The notes under the pieces are model-generated. The model saw only the letters and a program-made list of their open reading frames with translations. It did not search any database and was not told the DNA's origin. 43,561 bases of DNA. Source: Sphingomonas sp. ATCC 31555. Its GTDB lineage: Bacteria; Pseudomonadota; Alphaproteobacteria; Sphingomonadales; Sphingomonadaceae. Every line of letters starts with the position of its first letter. Within the stretch, counting starts at the first letter, position 1. Positions 24,154 to 33,277 of this stretch are shown here, piece after piece. The position numbers and the translations under genes are program-made. Location: the NCBI RefSeq assembly GCF_000282895.1, contig NZ_ALBQ01000019.1, positions 1 through 43,561 on the forward strand. The letters run 5' to 3'.

Positions 24154-24795
24154 TCAGTGTATCAGAAGCAGCGCGATCAGCGCAGGAATGGCGAGGCCGG
24201 CCGTCACCAGCGGCCAGGTGCTGCGGCGGTGCTTGCTGTGCATCCACAGCAGCACCAGCCCGGTGAGCGTGAACACCAGGCAGGCAAAGGCGAAGATGTC
24301 GATGAACCACTTCCACGCGGTCCCGGCGTTGCGGCCCTTGTGCAGGTCGTTGAGGTAGGCGATCCAGCCGCGCGTGGTGACTTCGCTGGTCACCTTGCCG
24401 GTATCGCGCGCAATCGCCACCCAGGCGTCGCCTCCCGGTCGCGGCAGCGCCAGGTAGATCTCATCGGCGGACCATTCCGCCACGCCAGCGGCAGGCAGCT
24501 GCAGCTCCTGCTCGATCCACGTCGCGACAGGGGCGGGCAGCGGCTTCTTGGCATCGGGCTGGTCGTCGGGGGCAAGGCTGCGGGCAAGCGCAGGCGGCAG
24601 CTGCACCGCACGATCGCGGGTCGCCGGCGCGCCTTCGATATCGGCGGCGTGGTTCAGCGTGAAGCCGGTGATCGCGAACAGCAGCAGCCCGATCAGGCTG
24701 ATCGCGGAGCTCATCCAGTGCCAGGTATGGAGCTGCTTGAGCCAGAAGCTCTTGCGGCTGCGCTTGCGCGCAAGCGGCGGGGACGAAGCATGCAT
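24154..24795 (-). CDS. PepSY-associated transmembrane protein
   Basis: A 213-residue inner-membrane protein. After a basic N-terminus (ARKRSRKSFW) comes LHTWHWMSSAISLIGLLLFAITGFTLNHA (residues ~22-50, with two histidines), a periplasmic PepSY-like part (EVTTRGWIAYLNDLHKGRNAG, about 130-150), then a helix WFIDIFAFACLVFTLTGLVLLW and a final hydrophobic helix ending LLLIH. Relatives are thought to carry electrons across the inner membrane in ferric reduction. I chose ATG 24795: an upstream ATG at 24837 falls inside the predicted -10 element of the promoter. First gene of the operon with DUF2271, DUF4198 and apbE. Confidence 0.88.
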   Translation of the reverse strand: MHASSPPLARKRSRKSFWLKQLHTWHWMSSAISLIGLLLFAITGFTLNHAADIEGAPATRDRAVQLPPALARSLAPDDQPDAKKPLPAPVATWIEQELQLPAAGVAEWSADEIYLALPRPGGDAWVAIARDTGKVTSEVTTRGWIAYLNDLHKGRNAGTAWKWFIDIFAFACLVFTLTGLVLLWMHSKHRRSTWPLVTAGLAIPALIALLLIH

Positions 24796-24832
24796 TGGAA
24801 GGGCGCGATCTCGGTTTGGGATTCGATGAATC

Positions 24833-24861
24833 CGCATAACGCGAACGATTCGCAACTGCAA
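24833..24861 (-). promoter_or_regulatory. Promoter with embedded Fur-type operator for the PepSY-DUF2271-DUF4198-apbE operon
   Basis: On the minus strand, -35 TTGCAG (24861-24856), a 17-bp spacer and -10 TATGCG (24838-24833). The spacer contains TTGCGAATCGTTCGC (24855-24841), whose TTGCGA-N5-TCGC core is identical to the site before the siderophore receptor at 18320-18334. A repressor bound there would cover the promoter. The Fur identity is inferred. Confidence 0.65.
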
Positions 24862-24924
24862 TCAGGAAAAGCGATCGTCGCGGGTGCCCTGGGCCGCCTC
24901 GCCCTATGCAAGCACGTGCACGTC

Positions 24925-25137
24925 CTATTGGTCGGCTGCCGCCTCGTTCTCCAGCGCGTTCAGCCGTGCCTCGATGCGCTGGATCGCTCGCTCTGCCTGC
25001 GCCTTCACGTCATGGGCGCGGCGATGCTCCTCGCCCGCGCGTCGCACGGCCACCACCGCCACGAACGCAGCGAGCGCCAGCGCCACCAGGGCACCGACGC
25101 TCAGCCAGCGATAGGATTTGGGTTGGGCGCCGCGCAT
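24925..25137 (-). CDS. Small single-span membrane protein with a coiled-coil tail
   Basis: A 70-residue protein from ATG 25137 (a GTG 6 bp earlier is possible). A basic N-terminus is followed by one membrane helix (WLSVGALVALALAAFVAVVAV, about residues 12-32) and a charged helical tail (RAGEEHRRAHDVKAQAERAIQRIEARLNALENE) likely to form a coiled coil. It lies 41 bp after atpF on the same strand, so it may be read with the FO operon. No family recognised and no ATP synthase role is implied. Confidence 0.6.
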   Translation of the reverse strand: MRGAQPKSYRWLSVGALVALALAAFVAVVAVRRAGEEHRRAHDVKAQAERAIQRIEARLNALENEAAADQ

Positions 25138-25178
25138 GGCCACTCTTTGGCAGGCGGCAGGCGGCGGCGCCAGCCGGT

Positions 25179-25730
25179 TCAGTTCAGTCGGCCGAGACCG
25201 GCGATCGCCCGATCGACGATGGGCTTGTCGGCAGATGCGCCGTGATTCTCGGCGATGATCGCCGCAGCAGCGCTCGTCGCCGCGTCGGCGGCCTTGGCAC
25301 GAATCGCCTGCACCGCCGCGCGCTCGGCAGCGCCGATCTTGTCTTCGGCCATCCGGGCGCGACGCGCGGTCAGCTCGGCCGCATCGGCCTCTGCTTTCGC
25401 CTTCATCGCCGCCGCTTCGGCTTCGGCGTTGGCGACGATCTGGCGCGCATCAGCTTCGCTCGAAGCCGTCCGGGCCTTGGCGTCGGCCAGCAGCGCCTCG
25501 GCTTCGGCGCGCAGCTTGGCAGCCTCATCGAGCTGCAGGCGAATGCCGTTGATCTGCTTGTCGAGCGCCTTGGAGACCATCGACGGCACCCGCGCCAGCA
25601 GGATGATCACCACCACCGTCAGCATCGACAGCGCGACCCAGCCGGCCGCGGTGATGCCAAGCACGGCGGGTTCGTGGTGCAACTCTGCAGTGCCCACTTC
25701 GGCGCTCAGGGAATGGGTTGCCTCAGCCAT
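25179..25730 (-). CDS. atpF: F0F1 ATP synthase subunit b
   Basis: A 183-residue protein with one membrane helix (GWVALSMLTVVVIILLARVP, about residues 30-49) and a long Ala/Glu/Lys-rich helix (LDKQINGIRLQLDEAAKLRAEAEALL onward) that forms the peripheral stalk. Its start overlaps the end of the b' gene by 8 bp. It pairs with b' as a heterodimer, as in photosynthetic bacteria and most alphaproteobacteria. Last FO gene in the operon. F1 genes are not in this window, which is normal for the group, where FO and F1 operons are separate. Confidence 0.93.
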   Translation of the reverse strand: MAEATHSLSAEVGTAELHHEPAVLGITAAGWVALSMLTVVVIILLARVPSMVSKALDKQINGIRLQLDEAAKLRAEAEALLADAKARTASSEADARQIVANAEAEAAAMKAKAEADAAELTARRARMAEDKIGAAERAAVQAIRAKAADAATSAAAAIIAENHGASADKPIVDRAIAGLGRLN

Positions 25731-26217
25731 GGGTCAGCGCAGCCTTCACATTGCGTTCGATGGTGCCGCGGTCGACCTGCACGCCGGAAAGGCGCGCCAC
25801 GATCGCTTCGACGGAATCGACCACGGCGGTTTCGATTTCCGCGAGTGCCTCGCCGGTGCGGACGTCGATCGCCTGCAGAGCGCTGGCGATGCGCGCCTCA
25901 TCGGCGGCAGCGGCGGCCTTCACCGCCGCTTCGGTCGCGGCGGAAGCCTGCGCCTTGGCGCCGCCGGTCACCCGCAGCGCTTCGGCACGGGCGGCTTCCA
26001 GCCCCGCCTGATAGGCCTCGTCCGATGCGCGCGCGGCATCCCGCGCGGCTTCGGCTGCGGCGATGTCGCCGGCGATGCGGGCGGAGCGATCTTCCATCGT
26101 CCGCTCGATCTTCGGAACCATCGCCTTGCCGATCCCGAAGTAGATCAGGGCAAATACGATCGCGAGCCAGAACAGCTGCGAGGCGTAGATCTCCGGGATC
26201 TGATCTAACTGCGGCAT
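25723..26217 (-). CDS. F0F1 ATP synthase subunit b'
   Basis: A 164-residue protein starting MPQLDQIPEIYASQLFWLAIVFALIYFGIG; this N-terminus with its single helix (residues ~13-30) is typical of alphaproteobacterial b' subunits, followed by MVPKIERTMEDRSARIAGDIAAAEAARDAA and a long Ala-rich helix. It forms the second arm of the peripheral stalk with subunit b. It lies between atpE (21-bp gap) and the b gene (8-bp overlap). Often annotated atpF2 or atpG. Confidence 0.93.
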   Translation of the reverse strand: MPQLDQIPEIYASQLFWLAIVFALIYFGIGKAMVPKIERTMEDRSARIAGDIAAAEAARDAARASDEAYQAGLEAARAEALRVTGGAKAQASAATEAAVKAAAAADEARIASALQAIDVRTGEALAEIETAVVDSVEAIVARLSGVQVDRGTIERNVKAALTHG

Positions 26218-26238
26218 CGGCCGAGGCCCCCGTTCTGC

Positions 26239-26469
26239 TTACTTGACGACGAAGAGGATCAGGATCGCGACGACGAACGCGATCAGGCCCAGCAGTTCCG
26301 ACGCGGCGAAACCGATGAACAGGCGGCCCTGCTGGCCGTCAGCCGCACCCGGATTGCGCAGCGCGCCTTCGAGGAACGAACCGAACACGTTGCCCACGCC
26401 CAGCGCGGCCAGGCCGATACCGATCGCCGCAAGGCCGGCACCGATGTACATTGCACCCAGATCAGTCAT
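26239..26469 (-). CDS. atpE: F0F1 ATP synthase subunit c
   Basis: A 76-residue hairpin of two membrane helices, with the Gly-rich helix 1 (AGLAAIGIGLAALGVGNVFGSFLEGALRNPGA) and helix 2 with the ion-binding carboxylate in FAASELLGLIAFVVAILILF (Glu at about residue 58). The polar loop RNPGAADGQQ is as expected. The ion-site neighbourhood looks like a proton-type rather than a Na+-type c subunit, although this is judged by eye. GAGCTAGAC precedes the ATG. Confidence 0.96.
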   Translation of the reverse strand: MTDLGAMYIGAGLAAIGIGLAALGVGNVFGSFLEGALRNPGAADGQQGRLFIGFAASELLGLIAFVVAILILFVVK

Positions 26470-26520
26470 GTCTAGCTCCCTAGAAAATTCGAAAAAACCA
26501 AAACGATAAAATTCGGCGAC

Positions 26521-27303
26521 TTAGTGCAGGTGCACCGCGTCGTGGAGATACAGCGAGGTCAGCAGCGCGAACACATAGGCCTGGATCGCGCAGACCAGCA
26601 GCTCGAGCGCGCTCACGCCCACGATCATCGCGAAGCTCAGCACGCCGACGACGCCGCCCAGCGGCGTGCCGCTGCCAAAGCCCTGCACCACGAAGCTGCC
26701 GAACACCTCGAGCAGGATGTGCCCCGCGGTCATCGCGACGAACAGTCGCAGGCCCAGCGAGAAGGGGCGCACCAGGAACGAGACCAGCTCGACGGGGATG
26801 ATCACCGGCATCAGCCACGCCGGCGCGCCGTGCGGCACGAACAGCGAGAAGAACTTGAAGCCGTGCTTGATCAGGCCGACCGCCAGCACGATGCCGAACG
26901 AGAAGAAGGCGAGCACCGCGGTAACGGTGATGTGGCTGGTAACCGCGAAGGTGTGCAGGCCGGGCAGGATCGCCAGCGGCAGCACGCCGATCAGGTTCGC
27001 GAAGAGGATGAAGAAGAACAGCGAGAAGATGTACGGCGCGAATTTCTTGCCGCCCTTGCCGATGTTCACGGTCACCATCGAATCGATGAAACCGACGGCG
27101 CCTTCCACCATCAGCTGCCATTTGCCGGGGATCAGCTTGCGCTGCATGCCACCGATCATGAACACGAACAGCAACGCTGCCACGACGAACATGAACAGCG
27201 CAGAATTGGTGAAGGAGATGTCATAGCCGAACAGTTCGATATGACGGCCGAACAGCGGTTCGACCTGAAACTGCTCCATCGGATCGATTTTGCCGGCGCT
27301 CAC
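26521..27303 (-). CDS. atpB: F0F1 ATP synthase subunit a
   Basis: A 260-residue integral membrane protein with the subunit a motifs GLRLFVAMTAGHILLEVFG (about residues 186-204), containing the essential arginine next to the c ring, and LELLVCAIQAYVFALLTSLYL near the C-terminus. It forms the proton half-channels of the FO sector. The start overlaps the atpI stop by 4 bp (ATGA type). A 51-bp AT-rich gap separates it from atpE. Confidence 0.96.
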   Translation of the reverse strand: MSAGKIDPMEQFQVEPLFGRHIELFGYDISFTNSALFMFVVAALLFVFMIGGMQRKLIPGKWQLMVEGAVGFIDSMVTVNIGKGGKKFAPYIFSLFFFILFANLIGVLPLAILPGLHTFAVTSHITVTAVLAFFSFGIVLAVGLIKHGFKFFSLFVPHGAPAWLMPVIIPVELVSFLVRPFSLGLRLFVAMTAGHILLEVFGSFVVQGFGSGTPLGGVVGVLSFAMIVGVSALELLVCAIQAYVFALLTSLYLHDAVHLH

Positions 27304-27593
27304 TCCGCGCGCTCCTTCGAAATCTTGTAGATGTTGCGAAACGCCACGAACACGCTCACCGCCAGCAGGATCAGCAGCCCCCAGGGGCTCGTTCCCAGCC
27401 AGCGATCGAGCGCATATCCGATCACGAACCCGCCCAGCGGCGCGCCGATCAGCTCGGCCAGCACGCGCGAACCCTGCTTATAGCCCTTTTGGGGCTTGGG
27501 CGCCTGCACGATCTCGCCACGCGCCGCTGCCTTCGCATCGGCGATGCGACGGTCGAGGTCGGTACGGGCAGGGTCGTCAGACAAAGCGAGCAC
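27300..27593 (-). CDS. atpI: ATP synthase-associated AtpI/AtpZ-type membrane protein
   Basis: A 97-residue protein with a charged, acidic/basic N-terminal part (DDPARTDLDRRIADAKAAARG) and two membrane helices (VLAELIGAPLGGFVIGYALDRW and WGLLILLAVSVFVAFRNIY). It matches the AtpI/AtpZ family of small proteins encoded first in atp operons and linked to c-ring assembly or Mg2+ supply. The start is GTG 27593; a TTG a few codons later (27584) would give MSDDPARTD and is an alternative, as no strong ribosome site favours either. Overlaps atpB by 4 bp. Confidence 0.88.
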   Translation of the reverse strand: MLALSDDPARTDLDRRIADAKAAARGEIVQAPKPQKGYKQGSRVLAELIGAPLGGFVIGYALDRWLGTSPWGLLILLAVSVFVAFRNIYKISKERAE

Positions 27594-27608
27594 GGCGATC
27601 CAGATATG

Positions 27609-27634
27609 AAAAAGCCGCCGCGCATCGGGCGGGC
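27609..27634 (-). promoter_or_regulatory. Attenuator-like hairpin in the atp operon leader
   Basis: On the minus strand, a short GC hairpin (right arm GGCGGC, 27619-27614; left arm GCCCGCC, with one bulged base) is followed directly by TTTTT (27613-27609), 16 bp before the atpI GTG. It resembles a weak intrinsic terminator placed between the promoter at 27675-27703 and the first gene. Confidence 0.4.
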
Positions 27635-27674
27635 GACATACAGCATCGACAGCCAGAAGCTGCGATGTACGGGC

Positions 27675-27703
27675 GCTTTAGGAAGACCAATCGACCGAGT
27701 CAA
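27675..27703 (-). promoter_or_regulatory. Probable sigma-70 promoter of the FO operon
   Basis: On the minus strand, -35 TTGACT (27703-27698), a 17-bp spacer and a weak -10 TAAAGC (27680-27675), about 80-100 bp upstream of atpI. Called by eye from the element match and position. Confidence 0.45.
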
Positions 27704-27852
27704 CCGTTGTGCCGCCCGCCTCGCTCGTGCGGATTCTTGGGCGTCGAGAGCGACGTCAGTCGCACTTGGCGATGCTGCCCCGGCCTGCCGCTACGACGTC
27801 TTGGGGCCGCGCGCGATTGCAGCGCCTCGTCCGCGCCTGCATAGTCGCGTCC

Positions 27853-28542
27853 ATGCCCGCCGACGCGCCCGAAGTGGAAAATAACGGCCACCGCGCCCGC
27901 CTGCGCCAGCGCCTGTTCGAAGGCGGGCCGGATGCGCTGCTGGACCATGAACTGGTCGAATATCTACTCGCCCTCACTATCCCCCGCATCGACACCAAAC
28001 CGCTCGCCAAGGCGCTGCTGGCGGAGTTCGGTGGCATCGCCGGTCTGCTCACCGCCGATGCCGAGGCGATCGCGCGCGTGAAGGGCATGAAGGACACCAA
28101 CATCGCGGCGCTGAAAGCGGTGCACGCCGCGGCGCTGCGCCTGCTTCAGGCGCGGGTGCGCGAGCAGCCGGTACTCGCCAACTGGCAGGCGCTGCTCGAC
28201 TATCTGCGGGCAGATATGGCACCCCATACGATCGAGCGGTTTCGCGTGCTGCATCTCAACACGCGCAACATGCTGGTGCGCGACGAGCTGATGAACGAAG
28301 GCTCGGTGGACGAGGCGCCGGTCTATGTCCGCGAAGTCATCCGCCGCGCGCTGCACCTGGGGTCGGCCGCGCTGATCCTCGTCCACAACCACCCCTCGGG
28401 CGACCCCAGCCCCAGCCGCGCCGATATCGACATCACGCGCCGGATCGCCGAGGCGGGCAAGCCGCTGGGCATTCTAGTTCACGATCACGTCGTCATCGGC
28501 AGCGAAGGTCATGTCAGTCTCCGCGCCAAGGGGCTGATCTGA
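27853..28542 (+). CDS. radC: RadC family JAB/MPN-domain protein
   Basis: A 229-residue protein starting MPADAPEVENNGHRARLRQRLFEGG. It has the N-terminal helix-hairpin-helix-like part (LAEFGGIAGLLTADAEAIARVKGMKD, about residues 48-73) and the JAMM metal-site motif LVHNHPSGDPSPSRADI (about residues 170-186). The family was once linked to DNA repair, but the biochemical role remains unclear; the domain is a predicted metallopeptidase/nuclease-like fold. The frame opens upstream of 27853, but that part is antisense to the atp leader and lacks family similarity. Confidence 0.93.
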   Translation: MPADAPEVENNGHRARLRQRLFEGGPDALLDHELVEYLLALTIPRIDTKPLAKALLAEFGGIAGLLTADAEAIARVKGMKDTNIAALKAVHAAALRLLQARVREQPVLANWQALLDYLRADMAPHTIERFRVLHLNTRNMLVRDELMNEGSVDEAPVYVREVIRRALHLGSAALILVHNHPSGDPSPSRADIDITRRIAEAGKPLGILVHDHVVIGSEGHVSLRAKGLI

Positions 28543-28568
28543 ACCCCGCGCGATCGCGAAGACCAAGC

Positions 28569-28591
28569 CCCTCCCGGCAAGAGAGGGAGGG
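28569..28591. terminator. Hairpin between convergent radC and PCu(A)C genes
   Basis: CCCTCCC (28569-28575) pairs with GGGAGGG (28585-28591). An outer pair AAGCCCC (28565-28571) / GGGGCTT (28609-28615) offers an alternative longer structure. It lies between two convergent stops and can act on either strand; it also resembles the dispersed C/G-tract repeat. Confidence 0.4.
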
Positions 28592-28616
28592 ACGCGCAAT
28601 TTCACCGACGGGGCTT

Positions 28617-29051
28617 TCAGCGCACCGCGCCTGGCGCAGCCAGATCGGCCATGGTCGTCACCGCCCGGCCGCTCGCGAAATGCAGCGTGATTGGAATTTT
28701 TTCCCCGGCGTGCACATTGGGCACCACGCCGAACAGCATCACATGCTTGCCGCCCGGGGCGAATTTCACGGCGCCGCCCACCGGCACATCGATGCGCTGC
28801 AGCGGCGCCATCGTCATCACGCCGCCTTCACCCTGCACGCTTTCGTGAAGTTCGGTGCGATCGGCCGCGCGAGTGGAAACCGAAATCAGCGCCTCCGATT
28901 CCCGCCCGCCCTGCAGCGTGAAATAGGCCGCCCCCGGCTGCCCTTCCACCGCGGGAAGGCGAATCCAGGCGTTCTCCACCTTCACGCCGTCCGCCTGGGG
29001 CGAACAGGCCGCCAGTATCGTTCCCGCAACCAGCGCAGCCAGAGTCCGCAT
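28617..29051 (-). CDS. Periplasmic copper chaperone PCu(A)C family lipoprotein
   Basis: A 144-residue protein with a lipoprotein signal (TLAALVAGTILAAC, Cys at about residue 16) and the PCu(A)C domain. Copper ligands follow the H(M)X10MX21HXM pattern: HESVQGEGGVMTM, then GGKHVMLFGV. These proteins carry Cu(I) in the periplasm, typically for the CuA site of cytochrome oxidase. ATG 29051 has GAGGGAGGG 5 bp upstream; a GTG two codons earlier is less likely. It lies divergently from dnaK. Confidence 0.93.
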   Translation of the reverse strand: MRTLAALVAGTILAACSPQADGVKVENAWIRLPAVEGQPGAAYFTLQGGRESEALISVSTRAADRTELHESVQGEGGVMTMAPLQRIDVPVGGAVKFAPGGKHVMLFGVVPNVHAGEKIPITLHFASGRAVTTMADLAAPGAVR

Positions 29052-29101
29052 CGGCACCCTCCCTCATCATGATTTGGAAAATCTTGTAGGAACCCCGCCG
29101 T

Positions 29102-29129
29102 CTTGCGGCAAGGCACGACGCACCTATAT
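29102..29129 (+). promoter_or_regulatory. Sigma-32 (RpoH)-type heat-shock promoter of dnaK
   Basis: CTTG at 29102-29105 and CCTATAT at 29123-29129, with the spacing of alphaproteobacterial RpoH promoters (CTTG, about 17 bp, CCTATnT). It lies about 100 bp before dnaK, which is the expected target. Confidence 0.75.
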
Positions 29130-29189
29130 CCCCCCTCGGACATCTGGACGGCGGTCGCCACTTCTGGGGCCGGCATCTGGAGAACGCTT

Positions 29190-29229
29190 ATGAACCCTTT
29201 TGTTTCGATTGTGGGGGCCAACGAGGACC

Positions 29230-29237
<8 letters not shown>
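29190..29237 (+). CDS. Possible 15-codon upstream ORF overlapping the dnaK start
   Basis: ATG 29190, preceded by TGGAGA about 8 bases earlier, opens the peptide [15 protein letters not shown] and stops at 29235-29237, 8 bases inside dnaK (dnaK ATG at 29230). Length, ribosome site and overlap fit a translation-coupling leader, but nothing shows that it is translated. Confidence 0.3.
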
Positions 29238-31140
<1,903 letters not shown>

Positions 31141-31151
31141 CGAACGCCCCT

Positions 31152-31174
31152 CCCTCTCCCCGCCGGGGAGAGGG
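31152..31174. repeat. Perfect 10-bp hairpin in the dnaK-dnaJ gap
   Basis: CCCTCTCCCC (31152-31161) pairs with GGGGAGAGGG (31165-31174) around GCC. A related half-copy (CTCCCTGTCCC...GGGGAGAGGG, about 31230-31258) lies just before dnaJ. The position suggests partial termination or mRNA processing between dnaK and dnaJ, but the same C/G-tract element occurs elsewhere in the window. Confidence 0.6.
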
Positions 31175-31263
31175 CCGGGGATGGGGGGAGCGGGCATGGT
31201 CGATGCGATCCGGCATCGGCCTGGTCTTTCTCCCTGTCCCTTGATGGGGAGAGGGCTTGCTGG

Positions 31264-32385
31264 ATGACCACCGAAGTCGATTATTACGAACTGCTCGAAG
31301 TCGAGCGCACCGCGGACGATGCGACGATCAAATCGTCCTACCGCAAGCTCGCGATGAAGTATCACCCGGACAAGAATGCCGGGTGCAAGGATTCCGAGGC
31401 GAAGTTCAAGGCGATCAGCGAAGCCTATGACTGCCTGAAGGACCCCCAGAAGCGCGCGGCGTACGACCGCTTCGGCCATGCCGCCTTCCAGAACGGCGGC
31501 GGCGGCGGCCATCATGGCGGTCAGGGCGATTTCGGCGCGTTCAGCGATATTTTCGAAAGCGTGTTCGGCGAGTTCATGGGCGGCGGGCGCGGCGGCGGCC
31601 GGCCCCAGCGGCGCGGCGCGGACCTGCGCTACGACATGGAAATCTCGCTCGAACAGGCGTTCCACGGCCATTCGACCGAGATCACCATCGACGTCTCCGG
31701 CCCCTGCGACAGCTGCCACGGCTCGGGCGCGACGCCGGGCACCAAGGCCAAGACCTGCACCACCTGCGCCGGCCACGGCAAGGTGCGCGCGCAGCAGGGC
31801 TTCTTCATGGTCGAACGCACCTGCCCCGCCTGCCACGGCGCCGGCGAGGTGATCGCCGAACCCTGCCGCACCTGCCGCGGCGAGGGCCGGACCGACAAGA
31901 CCAAGACGCTCAAGATCGAGATTCCACCCGGCGTCGACGAAGGCACCCGCATCCGCCTGACTGGCGAAGGCGAGGCCGGCGCGCGTGGGGCGCCCGCAGG
32001 CGATCTCTACATCTTCCTCCACGTCACCCGCCATTCGATCTACGAGCGTCAGGGCACGACGCTGTACGCCACTGCGCCGATCAGCTTCACCACGGCGGCC
32101 CTGGGCGGCGAGATCCACATTCCGGGCCTCGATGGCGAGGAACATGTGATCAAGATCCATGCCGGCACCCAGTCCGGCCGCGAAGTGCGCCAACGCGGCG
32201 CCGGCATGCCGGTGCTTCAAGGCCGCGGCCGCGGCGATCTGGTCGTCCGGCTCGAAGTGGAGACGCCGACCAAGCTCAGCGCCCGCCAGCGCGAGCTGCT
32301 CGAGGAATTCCGCAAGACCGAGACGGGCGAGGAATGCCCGCAGGCCAGCGGCTTCTTCGCCAAGCTGAAGGCGGCGCTCGGTTGA
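31264..32385 (+). CDS. dnaJ: Chaperone protein DnaJ (Hsp40)
   Basis: A 373-residue type I DnaJ. The J domain (residues 1-70) has YHPDKN with HPD at about 33-35; it is followed by a Gly/Phe-rich region, four zinc-binding repeats (CDSCHGSG, CTTCAGHG, CPACHGAG, CRTCRGEG, about residues 145-210) and the C-terminal substrate domain. It stimulates the DnaK ATPase and delivers clients. The order dnaK-dnaJ is the common arrangement. A palindromic repeat (32417-32510) follows. Confidence 0.97.
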   Translation: MTTEVDYYELLEVERTADDATIKSSYRKLAMKYHPDKNAGCKDSEAKFKAISEAYDCLKDPQKRAAYDRFGHAAFQNGGGGGHHGGQGDFGAFSDIFESVFGEFMGGGRGGGRPQRRGADLRYDMEISLEQAFHGHSTEITIDVSGPCDSCHGSGATPGTKAKTCTTCAGHGKVRAQQGFFMVERTCPACHGAGEVIAEPCRTCRGEGRTDKTKTLKIEIPPGVDEGTRIRLTGEGEAGARGAPAGDLYIFLHVTRHSIYERQGTTLYATAPISFTTAALGGEIHIPGLDGEEHVIKIHAGTQSGREVRQRGAGMPVLQGRGRGDLVVRLEVETPTKLSARQRELLEEFRKTETGEECPQASGFFAKLKAALG

Positions 32386-32416
32386 GTTTGGAAGTAGTGG
32401 GTCTGTCCTACAAGCC

Positions 32417-32510
32417 GTCATTCCGGCGGAAGCCGGAATCCATTGGGGTCATCGTCACGGCTCTTGCCGGACCGGAGTGCCGAATGGATCCCGGCTTCCG
32501 CCGGGATGAC
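32417..32510. repeat. Palindromic intergenic repeat, copy B
   Basis: Arms of 28 bases (32417-32444 and 32483-32510) are inverted repeats with two mismatches. Each arm is a mini-hairpin (TTCCGGCGGAAGCCGGAA), and both begin GTCAT and end ATCCATT like copy A at 1857-1953. The centre (38 bases) is unrelated to that of copy A. Confidence 0.85.
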
Positions 32511-32527
32511 AGCAAAAAGTTAGTCGC

Positions 32528-33196
32528 ATGACCCCTCGCGAACTGCTTGACACCGCCGACGTCCCCGGCGGCGAGCCCTTGCGGCTGTTTCGCCGGGGCG
32601 ACGATCACATGATCGTGCTCGAACGCAACGAACTGATGAACAGCCGGATGAGCGGTTCGGAAGAGGCGCTCGCGGTGATGACGCTCGAGCGGCTCGGCAA
32701 GCGCGAGGCGCGGGGTCTGATCGGCGGCTACGGCATGGGCTTCACCCTCCGCGCCGCGCTGGCGGTGCTCGGCAGCAACGCCAGGGTCACGGTGGCCGAA
32801 CTGGTCCCGAAGATCGTCGACTGGGCGCGCGGGCCGATGGCGGCGCTCACCAATGGCTGCCTCGACGATCCGCGCGTGCAGCTGATCTTCGACGATGTCG
32901 GACGCGTGATCGCCGGCGGCCACGGCGCCTATGACGCGATCCTGCTCGATGTCGATAACGGCCCGGACGGGCTGACGCGTGTCGGCAATGACGGCCTCTA
33001 TTCGATGCGCGGGCTCGATTCGGCTCGTCAGGCGCTGCGCCCCGGCGGCATCCTCGCCGTCTGGTCGGCCGCTCCCGACCCCGCCTTCGCCCGCCGCATG
33101 CGCGATTCGGGCTTTCTGGTCGAAGAAGTCGCCGTCCGCGCCCGCCAGAATGGTAAGGGCCCACGTCATGTGATCTGGTTCGGCAAGCGGCGCTGA
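32528..33196 (+). CDS. Spermidine synthase-like class I methyltransferase-fold protein
   Basis: A 222-residue protein with the spermidine-synthase-like fold: MIVLERNELMNSRMSGSEEALAVMTLERL near the N-terminus, the glycine-rich loop LIGGYGMGFTLRAALAVLG (about residues 64-82), an acidic strand end VAELVPKIVDWARG and ILLDVDNGPDGLTR. The catalytic Asp region of true polyamine synthases (DSTDP-like) is replaced by DVDNGPDG, so a methyltransferase or unrelated SAM-dependent role is as likely as polyamine synthesis. It lies downstream of dnaJ and the palindromic repeat; a separate transcript is possible. Confidence 0.8.
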   Translation: MTPRELLDTADVPGGEPLRLFRRGDDHMIVLERNELMNSRMSGSEEALAVMTLERLGKREARGLIGGYGMGFTLRAALAVLGSNARVTVAELVPKIVDWARGPMAALTNGCLDDPRVQLIFDDVGRVIAGGHGAYDAILLDVDNGPDGLTRVGNDGLYSMRGLDSARQALRPGGILAVWSAAPDPAFARRMRDSGFLVEEVAVRARQNGKGPRHVIWFGKRR

Positions 33197-33277
33197 ACCT
33201 TCTGGACAAATCGGCCCACGTCTGACTTAATCCACGCGAAGGCCCACTGCGCTATTTGCGCTACGCGAGGCAGGATC

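Noticed and set aside
24796..24837. Upstream start at 24837 for the PepSY protein
   Set aside because: That ATG overlaps the predicted -10 element of the promoter, and the extra residues (MRIHRIPNRDRALP) do not look like the family N-terminus.
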